Below, piece by piece: positions 7,874 through 15,960 of a stretch of 32,173 bases of DNA. Made by a program: the position numbers and the translations under genes. How positions within the stretch are numbered: position 1 is the stretch's first letter; the number at the start of each line of letters is the position of its first letter. The DNA lies in NCBI RefSeq assembly GCF_014698035.1, contig NZ_JACJSF010000089.1, positions 1 to 32,173 on the forward strand, written 5' to 3'. The notes below the pieces were generated by a model. The model was not told the origin of the DNA, ran no database searches, and saw only the letters and a program-made list of their open reading frames with translations. Source of the DNA: Desmonostoc muscorum FACHB-395 (lineage in GTDB: Bacteria; Cyanobacteriota; Cyanobacteriia; Cyanobacteriales; Nostocaceae).

Positions 7874-8043
7874 ACTAGCCCTTTCAAGGTGACTGGTAAA
7901 ATCTCTTATTTTTTCTCAGCGATCTCTGTACCTCTGTGGTTTAAAAGTATTTTTTCTAACTACAGAGGCGCAGAGTACACAGAGTATAGAGCTTATAGAG
8001 GAATCTATTTAGCAAAATTTTTACGCACCTTGGAAGGGGTAGG
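7874..8043. mobile_element. 170-bp MITE, copy 1 (degenerate right end)
   Basis: It matches the copy at 17943-18112 along its whole 170-bp length. The left end ACTAGCCCTTTCAAGGTG is perfect; the right end is changed (CACCTTGGAAGGGGTAGG instead of CACCTTGAAAGGGCTAGT). No flanking target duplication is visible. It lies exactly where tnpB is truncated, so a deletion after insertion is likely. Confidence 0.85.
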
Positions 8044-8068
8044 GTCAATCTTTTGACTCTTGGCTAAA

Positions 8069-8653
8069 TCACGGATTAATGGCTTCGCTAGACCACTCTT
8101 GCTGTTGATTACGGTGGTAAAGCCATCTATTTTGTGGTTCGCCGCGTAATTCTAAATGGTCTACTTGAACTGGATCGATTAGCAGGAGACAAAAATTAGG
8201 GACTGGTTCAACAGGATCGGGCGGTGATGGCTCAAAGGCTCCTGCTTCTTGGATTCTGGGTTTACCAGGATAGGGCCAACCAAACTGTAAACGCGCCGCA
8301 TCACTTAATTCTTGCCACATTGCGATCCGGGCTGGCTGTAGATGCTGGTCAGAATCATCACCACTTACCAGAGTCAAACAACCAGTTATGCGGAATTGTT
8401 CTCGTGTATTGGGGAAGTACCAGCAAATTTCTGCCCAAGGTTGTTGCTGTATTTGGTCGGCTTTGGCGCTACGAGTATCGGTGATAAATCTTAGCTGGTT
8501 TGTATCTTCCAGGAAGCCGCGAAAGACTAGGGTACGATTAGCGGGGCGGCCATTGGGTTGCACTGTTGCTAGTTGCAGGTAACGGGCATAAACAAGGCTG
8601 CGGTTGCGATGGAGTGCATGAGCGATCGCACCTCGCCAAGGAGCAAGAGACAT
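8069..8653 (-). CDS. Alr4036-type pyridoxamine 5'-phosphate oxidase-like FMN-binding protein
   Basis: A 194-aa split-barrel protein of the Alr4036 family. MSLAPWRGAIAHALHRNRSL (1-20), LATVQPNGRPANRTLVFRGF (27-46) and FITDTRSAKADQIQ (56-69) are the typical FMN-contact region, followed by AEICWYFPNTREQFRI. The C-terminal part PNFCLLLIDPVQVDHLEL matches the extra segment seen in PNPOx-type proteins. It is probably a cytosolic flavoprotein; the substrate is unknown, and true PNP oxidase activity should not be assumed. Start is ATG 8653, within a region followed upstream by ATTAAA-type heptamer repeats (8657-8686). Confidence 0.88.
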   Translation of the reverse strand: MSLAPWRGAIAHALHRNRSLVYARYLQLATVQPNGRPANRTLVFRGFLEDTNQLRFITDTRSAKADQIQQQPWAEICWYFPNTREQFRITGCLTLVSGDDSDQHLQPARIAMWQELSDAARLQFGWPYPGKPRIQEAGAFEPSPPDPVEPVPNFCLLLIDPVQVDHLELRGEPQNRWLYHRNQQQEWSSEAINP

Positions 8654-8656
8654 ATC

Positions 8657-8686
8657 AATTAAAAATTAAAAATTAAAAGTTAAAAA
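8657..8686. repeat. Heptamer-like STRR (ATTAAAA units)
   Basis: About four consecutive ATTAAAA/GTTAAAA units just upstream of the Alr4036-type gene. It is the common short tandem repeat seen in intergenic DNA of Nostoc-like cyanobacteria. A separate small palindrome, TTGTCT...AGACAA, lies at 8730-8747 between this gene and the conflict cassette. Confidence 0.6.
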
Positions 8687-8856
8687 TGAAGAAAGTCAGA
8701 TTAAATCTGGGTTTCTAGGTTTGGGTCTGTTGTCTTATTTTAGACAATTGGTACAACACTAAGTAAATAATTTTGCTGTCTCTGTGTTTTTGGGTGAGTA
8801 TTATCCTTATTTCAACGCAGAATATACAGTATGTTGTATAAATTTACAGATGAGCT

Positions 8857-9183
8857 ATTGCAGAAATTCAAGTTGGAATTGAAGGGGAAGGCGCACCAGC
8901 AGCAGCCGAGGCTTTGCTAGAAATTCCTGGAATATCGGGAAGCTATGAAGTTCCGACGCAAAGAGAGGGAACTTTGGCGGCGATCGCAACTATTATTACC
9001 ATTGTGGGTGGTGTTGCGGCTTTAGCTGAACAAATCCGCAAATGGTATCAAGAATGGCATAAATCTCATCCAGGAAAGCAATTTGATGTGGTAATTCTTG
9101 ACCCTGATACTGGAAACAGGATTTTACTCGAAGAAGCTACCATAGAGGAAATCACGGAAATCCTCAAATCTATTAGCAAATAA
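8857..9183 (+). CDS. EACC1-like small membrane-segment protein, partner of the CHAT protein
   Basis: A protein of about 108 aa with the layout I associate with effector-associated constant component 1 (EACC1): an N-terminal strand (AEIQVGIEGEG), a helix, a hydrophobic segment GTLAAIATIITIVGGVAALA that could span or insert in a membrane, an amphipathic IRKWYQEWHK, then a strand-helix end (FDVVILDPDTGNRILLEEAT). Its TAA is directly followed by the GTG of the CHAT gene, so the two are translationally coupled. The start is uncertain: family-like sequence extends up to an ATT codon at 8857, just after an in-frame TGA at 8851. The first standard start is TTG 8914, which would remove the first strand. 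Either ATT is used or the start has mutated. The EACC1 assignment is from pattern memory. Confidence 0.65.
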   Translation: MAEIQVGIEGEGAPAAAEALLEIPGISGSYEVPTQREGTLAAIATIITIVGGVAALAEQIRKWYQEWHKSHPGKQFDVVILDPDTGNRILLEEATIEEITEILKSISK

Positions 9184-12100
9184 GTGCAAACTATCCGCAT
9201 TCAACTTCGGGAAAGTACGCAGGAAACAGTTGAACTCAGGTATTGGCTACCTCAAAAAAATCACTATGAATCACGTCGCCTGAAATTGGCAGAAATCGCT
9301 GTTTTTCTCAAGCAAGGAGAACGAGATTACTATAAACTGCTGCCCAATTTATCAGGAATCGGGCAGCAGTTATTTTTTTGGTTGGATGGGGATGGACGGT
9401 GGTTGAGTCGGGGAATTGCTAACTGTCGCGGTGAGGGGTTGGTAATTGCCATTGATACCGATCAAAAATTGGCACATCTACCTTGGGAAGTGCTGCATGA
9501 TGGTGAGGATTTTTTGGTGAAGCGGGTTAATCCAGTGGTGTTACCTCTGCGCTGGATTGAAAAAGAAACGGAAGGGTTTTCTGTGGAAGCACGACAATTG
9601 CGAGTATTGTTTATGGCAACCGACCCGGAAGATGTGGAACCAAAGTTAGAGTTTGAACAGGAAGAAGCGAGAATTCTGGCTGATACGCGAGATTTTGCTG
9701 TTGATTTGCGGGTGGAAGAAAGCGGTTGCGTTAGCGAATTGGGTAAGGTGTGGAGTCGCTATCTTAATGACTTTGATGTGTTTCACCTCACAGGACACGC
9801 CTCAATTAAAGATGAAGCACCTTACACGCCTTACTTTATCACTGAGACGGAAATCGGCGATCGCCACGAAACCACAGCCGCAGAACTGGCCGAAGTCTTC
9901 CGGTTTCGCTTTCCTAAGTTGGTGTTTTTATCTGGGTGTCGGACTGGACAAGCACCAGATAAAGGGGCTGTCGCTTCAATGGCTGAGGTACTAATTGCCC
10001 AAGGGGCTAGGGCTGTTTTAAGTTGGGGGCGGCCTGTGGAAGATCGGACAGCTACAGCCGCCGCCGCGCACCTCTACGGGAAGTTGGCTGCCGGATATCA
10101 ATTAGCTGAAGCACTTGCTAGCACTTACCAGCAGTTGTTTAAACAGAAAGTGGGTGACTGGCATTTGTTGCGGTTATATATCCAGGGAGAATGTCCGGGT
10201 GCGTTGGTGGATGTGTTGGGAGATGTGCCACCCTCAGCGCCGGAACCTGCATACCAACAGTTTTTAGATCCCGATACCCAACAGGTGCGGGTGGCGAAAC
10301 CCTCTGAGTTTGTTGGGAGACGGCGGACTTTGCAACGTTGTCTCAAAGCAATTCGCACTTCATTAGGGGTACTAATTCACGGACTGGGGGGTGTGGGTAA
10401 GAGTACTGTGACGGCGCGACTTCTGGAAAGGATGGTTGGCTATCACAGGCTGGTGAACTTTCGGCAACTGGATGAGGACAAACTGCTCAAAACCCTTGCT
10501 GAACAATGTACCTCGGAACGGGGGCATGAAATTCTCAATGGCAAGTTACCCTTGATGCAGCGCCTCACCAAGTTTTTCACTGAAGGACTGAATACCAAAG
10601 AACAGCGCTTTGCCTTTGTGCTGGATGACTTTGAGGCAAATTTGGATTTACGAAATGGGGTTTATGTCTTGCAAGCACAAGTTGTGGATGTACTGCTGGC
10701 GTTGCTGAAGGCGATGCAAAATTCCCAACTTCCCCACAAGGTAATTATTACCTGTCGCTACAATTTCACTTTGTCGGAACTGAATCATCGTCTGTACCGC
10801 GAACCTCTGGGGGCTTTGGGTGGGGCAGATTTAATTAAAAAGTATAATCGTCTGGATTCGTTTAATGGCAGTTGGCAATTTCAGCCAGATTTGCCCGAAC
10901 GTGCCAAACAAGCAGCTGATGGAAATCCTCGGCTGTTGGAATGGTTAGATAAGATTTTGCAAAATTCCCCGAAGTCGCCAGAAGCTGAGAGGGGAGTTGA
11001 GATGATTCTGCAAAAGATGGCAGATAAGGAAAAGGAATTTCGTGAGGATATTTTGGCACAGGTATTGCTGAAGCAGCAAACTCCAGCTTTGCGTCAAATG
11101 CTGGGGAAGTTGTTGGTGTATGAGTTACCTGTTCCTCAAGCTGCTATTGACCCGATTTGTGAGGATATCTCAAGTTGGGAAAGTCATATTCAACGCGCTG
11201 AAATTTTGGGTTTGTTGGAAGTTACCCTCACCAACAACACAGAGAGGTTGTATCGTGTTCCCCGGATTTTGTCACCGTTGCTAGAGTTTCCAGAAAACCC
11301 CAAGGGTGAAGAGTTGTATAAACAAGCTGCACAAATTTTGTATCGCCTGTGGTGGGAAGAGGCGGAAGGTGCGACAGAAGCACAAAAGTTAGAAATTCAT
11401 CGCTTGGCGTTATTGGGGAACGATGGAGACATTGCGGGGAAAATAGCTAATTTATTGGCTAACTACTTGCAAAGTCAAAGTCGATTTCGGGAAGCAATAC
11501 ATCTGTGCAAATCAACTTTAGAAATTACTAAAAACCATAGTGTTTTTAGAAAAATTGCTTATTGTGAACACCAAACGGGTGAGGTTGATCGAGCGTTAAA
11601 CTATTACCAACAAGCTTTAAAGCTTTGTCCCGCACAAGACGAACAAGAATTAGCATCAATTTATTTTGGTTTAGGGAGGCTGAAAGCCGACAAGGGGCAA
11701 TTGGATGAAGCGATCGCACTCTACAATCAGTCTTTGGAAATAAATGAACGCATTGAAGATGTCCAAACCAAAGCAGCAACGTTGCACGAACTTGCAAATA
11801 TCTACACCAAAAAAGGGGAAATGGATGATGTGATCGCACTCTACAATCAGTCTTTAGAAATAAAAGAACGCATTGGTGATGTCCAAGGCAAAGCGGCGAC
11901 GTTGCACTGTCTGGGAAGAATCTACGCCAAAAAAGGGGAAGTGGATGAAGCGATCGCACTCTACAATCAGTCTTTAGAAATAACTGAACGCATTGGTGAT
12001 GTCCAAGGTAAAGCGGCGACTTTGCACCAACTAGCAGGTATCTACGCCAAAAAAGGGGAAGTGGATGAAGCGATCGCACTCTACAATCAGTCTTTGGAAA

Positions 12101-13374
12101 TAACAGAACGCATTGGTGATGTCCAAGGTAAAGCGTCGACTTTGCACCAACTAGCAGGTATCTACGCCGACAAAGAGGAAGTGGATGAAGCGATCGCACT
12201 CTATAATCAGTCTTTGGAAATAACTGAACGCATTGGTGATGTCCAAGGTAAAGCGGCGACATTGCACAATTTAGCAGGTATCTACGCCAACAAAGGGAAA
12301 GTGGATGAAGCGATCGCACTCTATAATCAGTCTTTGGAAATAACTGAACGCATTGGTAATGTCCAAGGCAAAGCGGCGACGTTGAACAATCTGGGATATA
12401 TCTACGCCAACAAAGGGGAAGTGGATGAAGCGATCGCACTCTTCAATCAGTCTTTGGAAATAACTGAACGCATTGGTGATGTCCAAGGCAAAGCGGCGAC
12501 GTTGCACGAACTGGGACGTATCTACGCCAACAAAGGGGAAGTGGATGAAGCGATCGCACTCTTCAATCAGTCTTTGGAAATAACTGAACGCATTGGTGAT
12601 GTCCAAACCAAAGCGGCGACGTTGCACGAACTGGGATATATCTACGCCAACAAAGGGGAAGTGGATGAAGCGATCGCACTCTTCAATCAGTCTTTGGAAA
12701 TAACTGAACGCATTGGTGATGTCCAAGGCAAAGCGGTGACGTTGCACGAACTGGGACGTATCTACGCCAACAAAGGGGATGTGGATGAAGCGATCGCACT
12801 TTTCAATCACTCTTTGGAAATAAAAGAACGCATTGGTGATGTCCAAACCAAAGCGGCGACGTTAAACAATCTGGCGACTCTCTACGCCAACAAAGGAGAA
12901 GTGGAGCAAGTGATCGCACTCTACAATCAGTGCTTGGAAATAACTGAACGTATTGGTAGTGTCCAAGGCAAAGCGGTAACGTTGTACAATCTAGCAGCTC
13001 TCTACGCTAACAAAGGAGAAGTGGAGCAAGCGATCGCACTCTACAATCAGTCTTTGGAAATAGAAGAAGGCATTGGTAATGTCCAAGGCAAAGCGGTGAC
13101 GTTGCACCAACTGGGACGTATCTACGCCAACAAAGGGGAAGTGGATGAAGCGATCAGACTTTTGAATCAGTCTTTAGAAATAACAGAACGCATTGGTGAT
13201 GTCCCAACTCAAGCAATGGCTCTGTGGGGGTTAGGGCATTTGGCAGAAAAACAGGGTGAATACACTAAAGCGATATCCTATTTGCAACCAGCTTTAGAAA
13301 TTTTGCAGCTATTAAAGTCACCGGATGCTGAAAGTGTGAGGGCGAGTCTTGATAGGGTAATGCATAATTTGTAA
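9184..13374 (+). CDS. CHAT protease - STAND (NB-ARC-like) NTPase - TPR conflict protein
   Basis: A 1396-aa three-part protein. The CHAT (caspase-like) domain spans about residues 60-345, with the catalytic pair His205 (HLTGHAS) and Cys252 (LSGCRTG) both present. A STAND/NB-ARC-type NTPase follows from about 375: FVGR, Walker A GLGGVGKST (400-408, Lys406) and Walker B-like FVLDDFE (to 484), with a winged-helix-like region to about 720. The C-terminal half is a TPR superhelix including 13 near-identical 40-aa units (about 840-1359). By analogy with STAND immune proteins, the TPRs would sense a ligand, the NTPase would oligomerise, and the CHAT protease would cut a target, possibly the coupled upstream protein; this is inference. 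Start is GTG 9184, immediately after the upstream stop. Confidence 0.92.
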   Translation: MQTIRIQLRESTQETVELRYWLPQKNHYESRRLKLAEIAVFLKQGERDYYKLLPNLSGIGQQLFFWLDGDGRWLSRGIANCRGEGLVIAIDTDQKLAHLPWEVLHDGEDFLVKRVNPVVLPLRWIEKETEGFSVEARQLRVLFMATDPEDVEPKLEFEQEEARILADTRDFAVDLRVEESGCVSELGKVWSRYLNDFDVFHLTGHASIKDEAPYTPYFITETEIGDRHETTAAELAEVFRFRFPKLVFLSGCRTGQAPDKGAVASMAEVLIAQGARAVLSWGRPVEDRTATAAAAHLYGKLAAGYQLAEALASTYQQLFKQKVGDWHLLRLYIQGECPGALVDVLGDVPPSAPEPAYQQFLDPDTQQVRVAKPSEFVGRRRTLQRCLKAIRTSLGVLIHGLGGVGKSTVTARLLERMVGYHRLVNFRQLDEDKLLKTLAEQCTSERGHEILNGKLPLMQRLTKFFTEGLNTKEQRFAFVLDDFEANLDLRNGVYVLQAQVVDVLLALLKAMQNSQLPHKVIITCRYNFTLSELNHRLYREPLGALGGADLIKKYNRLDSFNGSWQFQPDLPERAKQAADGNPRLLEWLDKILQNSPKSPEAERGVEMILQKMADKEKEFREDILAQVLLKQQTPALRQMLGKLLVYELPVPQAAIDPICEDISSWESHIQRAEILGLLEVTLTNNTERLYRVPRILSPLLEFPENPKGEELYKQAAQILYRLWWEEAEGATEAQKLEIHRLALLGNDGDIAGKIANLLANYLQSQSRFREAIHLCKSTLEITKNHSVFRKIAYCEHQTGEVDRALNYYQQALKLCPAQDEQELASIYFGLGRLKADKGQLDEAIALYNQSLEINERIEDVQTKAATLHELANIYTKKGEMDDVIALYNQSLEIKERIGDVQGKAATLHCLGRIYAKKGEVDEAIALYNQSLEITERIGDVQGKAATLHQLAGIYAKKGEVDEAIALYNQSLEITERIGDVQGKASTLHQLAGIYADKEEVDEAIALYNQSLEITERIGDVQGKAATLHNLAGIYANKGKVDEAIALYNQSLEITERIGNVQGKAATLNNLGYIYANKGEVDEAIALFNQSLEITERIGDVQGKAATLHELGRIYANKGEVDEAIALFNQSLEITERIGDVQTKAATLHELGYIYANKGEVDEAIALFNQSLEITERIGDVQGKAVTLHELGRIYANKGDVDEAIALFNHSLEIKERIGDVQTKAATLNNLATLYANKGEVEQVIALYNQCLEITERIGSVQGKAVTLYNLAALYANKGEVEQAIALYNQSLEIEEGIGNVQGKAVTLHQLGRIYANKGEVDEAIRLLNQSLEITERIGDVPTQAMALWGLGHLAEKQGEYTKAISYLQPALEILQLLKSPDAESVRASLDRVMHNL
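11701..13260 (+). repeat. 13 tandem 120-bp TPR-coding units
   Basis: The period is exactly 120 bp with no indels, each unit holding GATGAAGCGATCGCACT or a close variant (positions 11706, 11826, 11946 and so on to 13146). Most units differ by only a few bases. Differences cluster in codons of the first TPR helix (HELGRIY, HELGYIY, HQLAGIY, HNLAGIY, HCLGRIY, NNLATLY, YNLAALY), while the second helix (AIALYNQSLEITERI) barely changes. The HIP1 octamer recurs in nearly every unit. Confidence 0.95.
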
Positions 13375-13498
13375 TTTGTAATTCGTAATTACTGAAAGAT
13401 TTTTGTCTTACGCATTCGCCTTTAGCTGTTCCCGGTAGGCGCAGAGGCACAAAGAAGAAGGCAAGACTGTAATTTCAGTAAATGGAAACTGCTGTAAT

Positions 13499-13834
13499 GA
13501 GTCTTTAATATTCGTGAGCGAGTCTTTGATACTCGTGGATGAGTCTTTTATACTCGCGGACGAGCCTTTTATACTCGCGGACGAGCCTTTTATACTCGCG
13601 GACGAGCCTTTTATACTCGCGGACGAGCCTTTGATACTCGCGGACGAGTCTTTGATACTCGCGGACGAGTCTTTGATACTCGTAAATGAGTCTTTAATAC
13701 TCGCGGACGAGTCTTTTATACTCGTGAATGAGTCTTTAATACTCGCGGACGAGCCTTTTATACTCGTGAATGAGTCTTTGAACTCCATTAATGAACCTCA
13801 GAGCTTCGTTGATGAACCTCGGAGCTTCGTTGAT
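13499..13834. repeat. 21-bp minisatellite, 16 units
   Basis: Sixteen 21-bp units, such as GAGCCTTTTATACTCGCGGAC, with the last three diverging. The unit is a multiple of three, so long frames stay open on both strands: on the forward strand a frame from GTG 13514 to 13843 encodes ADEPFIL/VNESLIL heptads. On the reverse strand a frame from ATG 13788 (GAGG 7 bases upstream) encodes SIKGSSA/SIKDSFT heptads. Neither is a recognised protein. The preceding 13375-13498 stretch holds TAATTTG/TAATTCG repeats and a 9-bp inverted repeat (TTACTGAAA/TTTCAGTAA, 13388-13481) around a small dispersed repeat. Confidence 0.9.
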
Positions 13835-13850
13835 AAGCTTTGACAGGAAT

Positions 13851-14549
13851 TCAGGTGAGAGAATCAGGGTCTATGCCGAGCGATCGCAACCGTTCTCGTA
13901 AGACTTGAATTTCTTGCTGCGCTTGTTGAGCTTCTTGTTGAGCAAGTTTTTTGTCTTCTTCTGGTGTTAAAAACCGTTGCCCTTGCTGCTTATACCAATA
14001 CATCCACTCGCGCGGAATGCCTAAATACGTTCCTCGTTCAATGCCAATTCCTAAACCTATTTCTGGCAACCAAACAGGATTACCATCTTGAAATTCATAA
14101 GCATTATTAACTAATTTGTAAACTTCTAAACGTGGCTTACGGCGGCGAAATGGGTTGTAAACTACATAATACAAAATTCCCAATGTTGCATACTCTGCTT
14201 TTTTGGTCGAGTACTCACCACGGTATGTTTTAGATACTACCTCCAAAACTAATACTGGTAATTTCTTCTCTTCCCAAAGCACATAACTGGGGCGGAGGTT
14301 TTCATCATAAAATCGCTCTACGCCTAAACTCAAAAACCCATCTGGGACTATTGGCGGTAAGTCTGGGTCATAATAAATACCCATATCTACGCCAAAAAAC
14401 CAATCCATGCGTTCTGCCCAAGCGATCGCCAAAAGCGCTTTAAGTAAACCAGGAATCAAATCTTGTAATTCGTTATCCACGGGGGTATCGTCAGAGTCAG
14501 GTAGCTCTTCAGATGAGGGCAAACAAGCTAATGGATCGTAATTTAGCAT
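13851..14549 (-). CDS. Uma2 family (DUF820) putative nuclease
   Basis: Uma2 proteins have a PD-(D/E)XK nuclease fold and are greatly expanded in cyanobacteria; their targets are unknown. The 232-aa protein shows the family signature: FFGVDMGIYYDP (51-62), IVPDGFLSLG with Asp70, then VLEVVSKTYRGE with Glu103 and Lys107, and KKAEYATLGILYYVVYNP. The C-terminal 50 residues form a glutamine-rich coiled coil (KKLAQQEAQQAQQEIQVL) and end RSLGIDPDSLT. Start is ATG 14549. The stop lies 17 bases from the 21-bp minisatellite. The last about 45 bp are duplicated in the pseudogene just upstream. Confidence 0.88.
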   Translation of the reverse strand: MLNYDPLACLPSSEELPDSDDTPVDNELQDLIPGLLKALLAIAWAERMDWFFGVDMGIYYDPDLPPIVPDGFLSLGVERFYDENLRPSYVLWEEKKLPVLVLEVVSKTYRGEYSTKKAEYATLGILYYVVYNPFRRRKPRLEVYKLVNNAYEFQDGNPVWLPEIGLGIGIERGTYLGIPREWMYWYKQQGQRFLTPEEDKKLAQQEAQQAQQEIQVLRERLRSLGIDPDSLT

Positions 14550-14613
14550 GATTGATTTCCCGTTCCTCAGTTATTAGTACATCTTTATTTTATAAATGAA
14601 TTTTGATAGCAAT

Positions 14614-14740
14614 TCAGGTAAGAGAATCAGGATCTATGCCGAGCGATCGCAACCGTTCGGCTAGCAATTGGACACGTTGTTTGTCTTGCTGGGTTGTTGA
14701 GCGTATTTCATCTTTGCTTCTGGTGTTAAAAACCGACACC
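14614..14740 (-). pseudogene. C-terminal remnant of a second Uma2 gene
   Basis: The stretch 14611-14658 repeats 13849-13896 (end of the intact Uma2 gene) with only about two changes, and reads LLAERLRSLGIDPDSLT before a TGA. Further upstream RFLTPEAK-like sequence is present but in another frame, so a frameshift separates the two pieces and the rest of the gene is gone. It looks like debris from a tandem duplication or recombination between Uma2 copies. Confidence 0.8.
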
Positions 14741-14758
14741 TTCTCCCTGTCCTTTTGC

Positions 14759-15601
14759 CTACTGTCTCAGTTCTTTGATGTTTTTCATCACTTGTTGGTA
14801 TAAATCGTTGTTACCCTGACTTTGAAAAATGCTCGCTGCTTTTTCTAAATCCTTGAGTGCCCCCTGTCTATCTCCATTGGTGGCACGGGCATTTCCTCGG
14901 TTATTGTAGGCAGGGGCAAAGTTAGGGTTGAGGCGAATGGCTTGATTGTAATCTGCGATCGCACCCTTTGGATCTCCATTGGCAGCACGAGCATTTCCTC
15001 GGTTATTATAGGCGATCGCATATCTGGGATTAAGGCGAATCGCTTGACCGAGATCGTCTATTGCCCCTTTTCTGTCTCCATTGGCGGCGCGGGCATTTCC
15101 CCGGTTATTGTAGGCTTCGGCGTAGTTGGGATTAAGGCGAATCGCTTCACTGTAATCTTTAACCGCTTCTCTGTTACCTTCTAGTGAGGCGCGGGCATTG
15201 CCCAAGTTATTGTAAGCTTCAGCGTCGTTAGGGTTGATGCGGAGGGCTTGATTGTAATCTGCGATCGCTTTTTCTTTGTCTCCCAAATCAAAATAGGCTA
15301 ATCCCCGGCCGTTGTAGGCAGCGCCATATTGGGAGTTTTGACTAATTGCCTTACTATAGGATGCGATCGCAGCTTGTAAATCGCCGTTTAAATGTTGATT
15401 CTTTCCTTGAAGATAGAATTCCCCACCTCTGGATGCTGTAGCTGAACGACGGCTAGGTGTACTAACTCCTATTTCTGTCACCAAAACACTCTCATTCTTG
15501 CTACAAGAAACACTGCTAATTGCTGTCAATGTAGTAAAAATAGCTATAGTAAATACTTGATTTACCCTTGTTCGCTTTTGTCTAAATAAACGCGGTCTCA
15601 T
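14759..15601 (-). CDS. TPR-repeat lipoprotein, probably periplasmic
   Basis: A 280-aa protein. The N-terminus has a basic start (MRPRLFRQKRTR), a hydrophobic core (VFTIAIFTTLTAISS) and Cys33 in SSVSC, which resembles a lipobox imperfectly. From about residue 60 there are six TPR units in the (A)YNNRGNARAANGD...AIADYNQAIRLNPN pattern, used for protein-protein contacts. The AYNNRGNA units are close to one another at the base level. No enzyme domain is attached. Start is ATG 15601 and the stop overlaps the edge of the Uma2 remnant region. Its partner is unknown. Confidence 0.85.
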   Translation of the reverse strand: MRPRLFRQKRTRVNQVFTIAIFTTLTAISSVSCSKNESVLVTEIGVSTPSRRSATASRGGEFYLQGKNQHLNGDLQAAIASYSKAISQNSQYGAAYNGRGLAYFDLGDKEKAIADYNQALRINPNDAEAYNNLGNARASLEGNREAVKDYSEAIRLNPNYAEAYNNRGNARAANGDRKGAIDDLGQAIRLNPRYAIAYNNRGNARAANGDPKGAIADYNQAIRLNPNFAPAYNNRGNARATNGDRQGALKDLEKAASIFQSQGNNDLYQQVMKNIKELRQ

Positions 15602-15960
15602 AATTTAATATAAACTGCCATAACACCTGAACGCAATTAGTACCAAAATCTAGATTTTAATTCTTTAACTCAATGGTTATTCTAACTTTTGATAGACGTT
15701 TCAAGTCAATTAACAAATTTACCAGATATTCAATATATTTATTTAATAGTTATATTAAGGGGAAAAGATGAATTATAAAGTATAAAAATTGTCAATTCTG
15801 CTCTTGGTTATTGTCATCTCTCTACTTCTTGACAATGGATTTTTGAACAGAAAGCTACTGTGGCTCATGTTTTTTAAGATACTTATTGAAAAAAATATAT
15901 TTGAAATCTTAAGATTTGCTATAAAGGATAAATTCTGACATTTGTAGCCTTATGGACAAT
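15602..15960. other. Intergenic, AT-rich, no gene seen
   Basis: 359 bases between two reverse-strand genes. It should hold the promoter of the TPR lipoprotein gene on its left side. No convincing hairpin, repeat or small open frame was found. Confidence 0.6.

Noticed and set aside
11546..12846. Long reverse-strand open frames (297 and 191 codons) across the TPR repeat region
   Set aside because: They are antisense shadows of the 120-bp repeats; they repeat with the same period and have no domain or ribosome-binding site.
11701..13834. Tandem repeats considered as CRISPR arrays
   Set aside because: Both arrays lack unique spacers: the 120-bp units are coding TPRs and the 21-bp units are contiguous. 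No cas genes are present.
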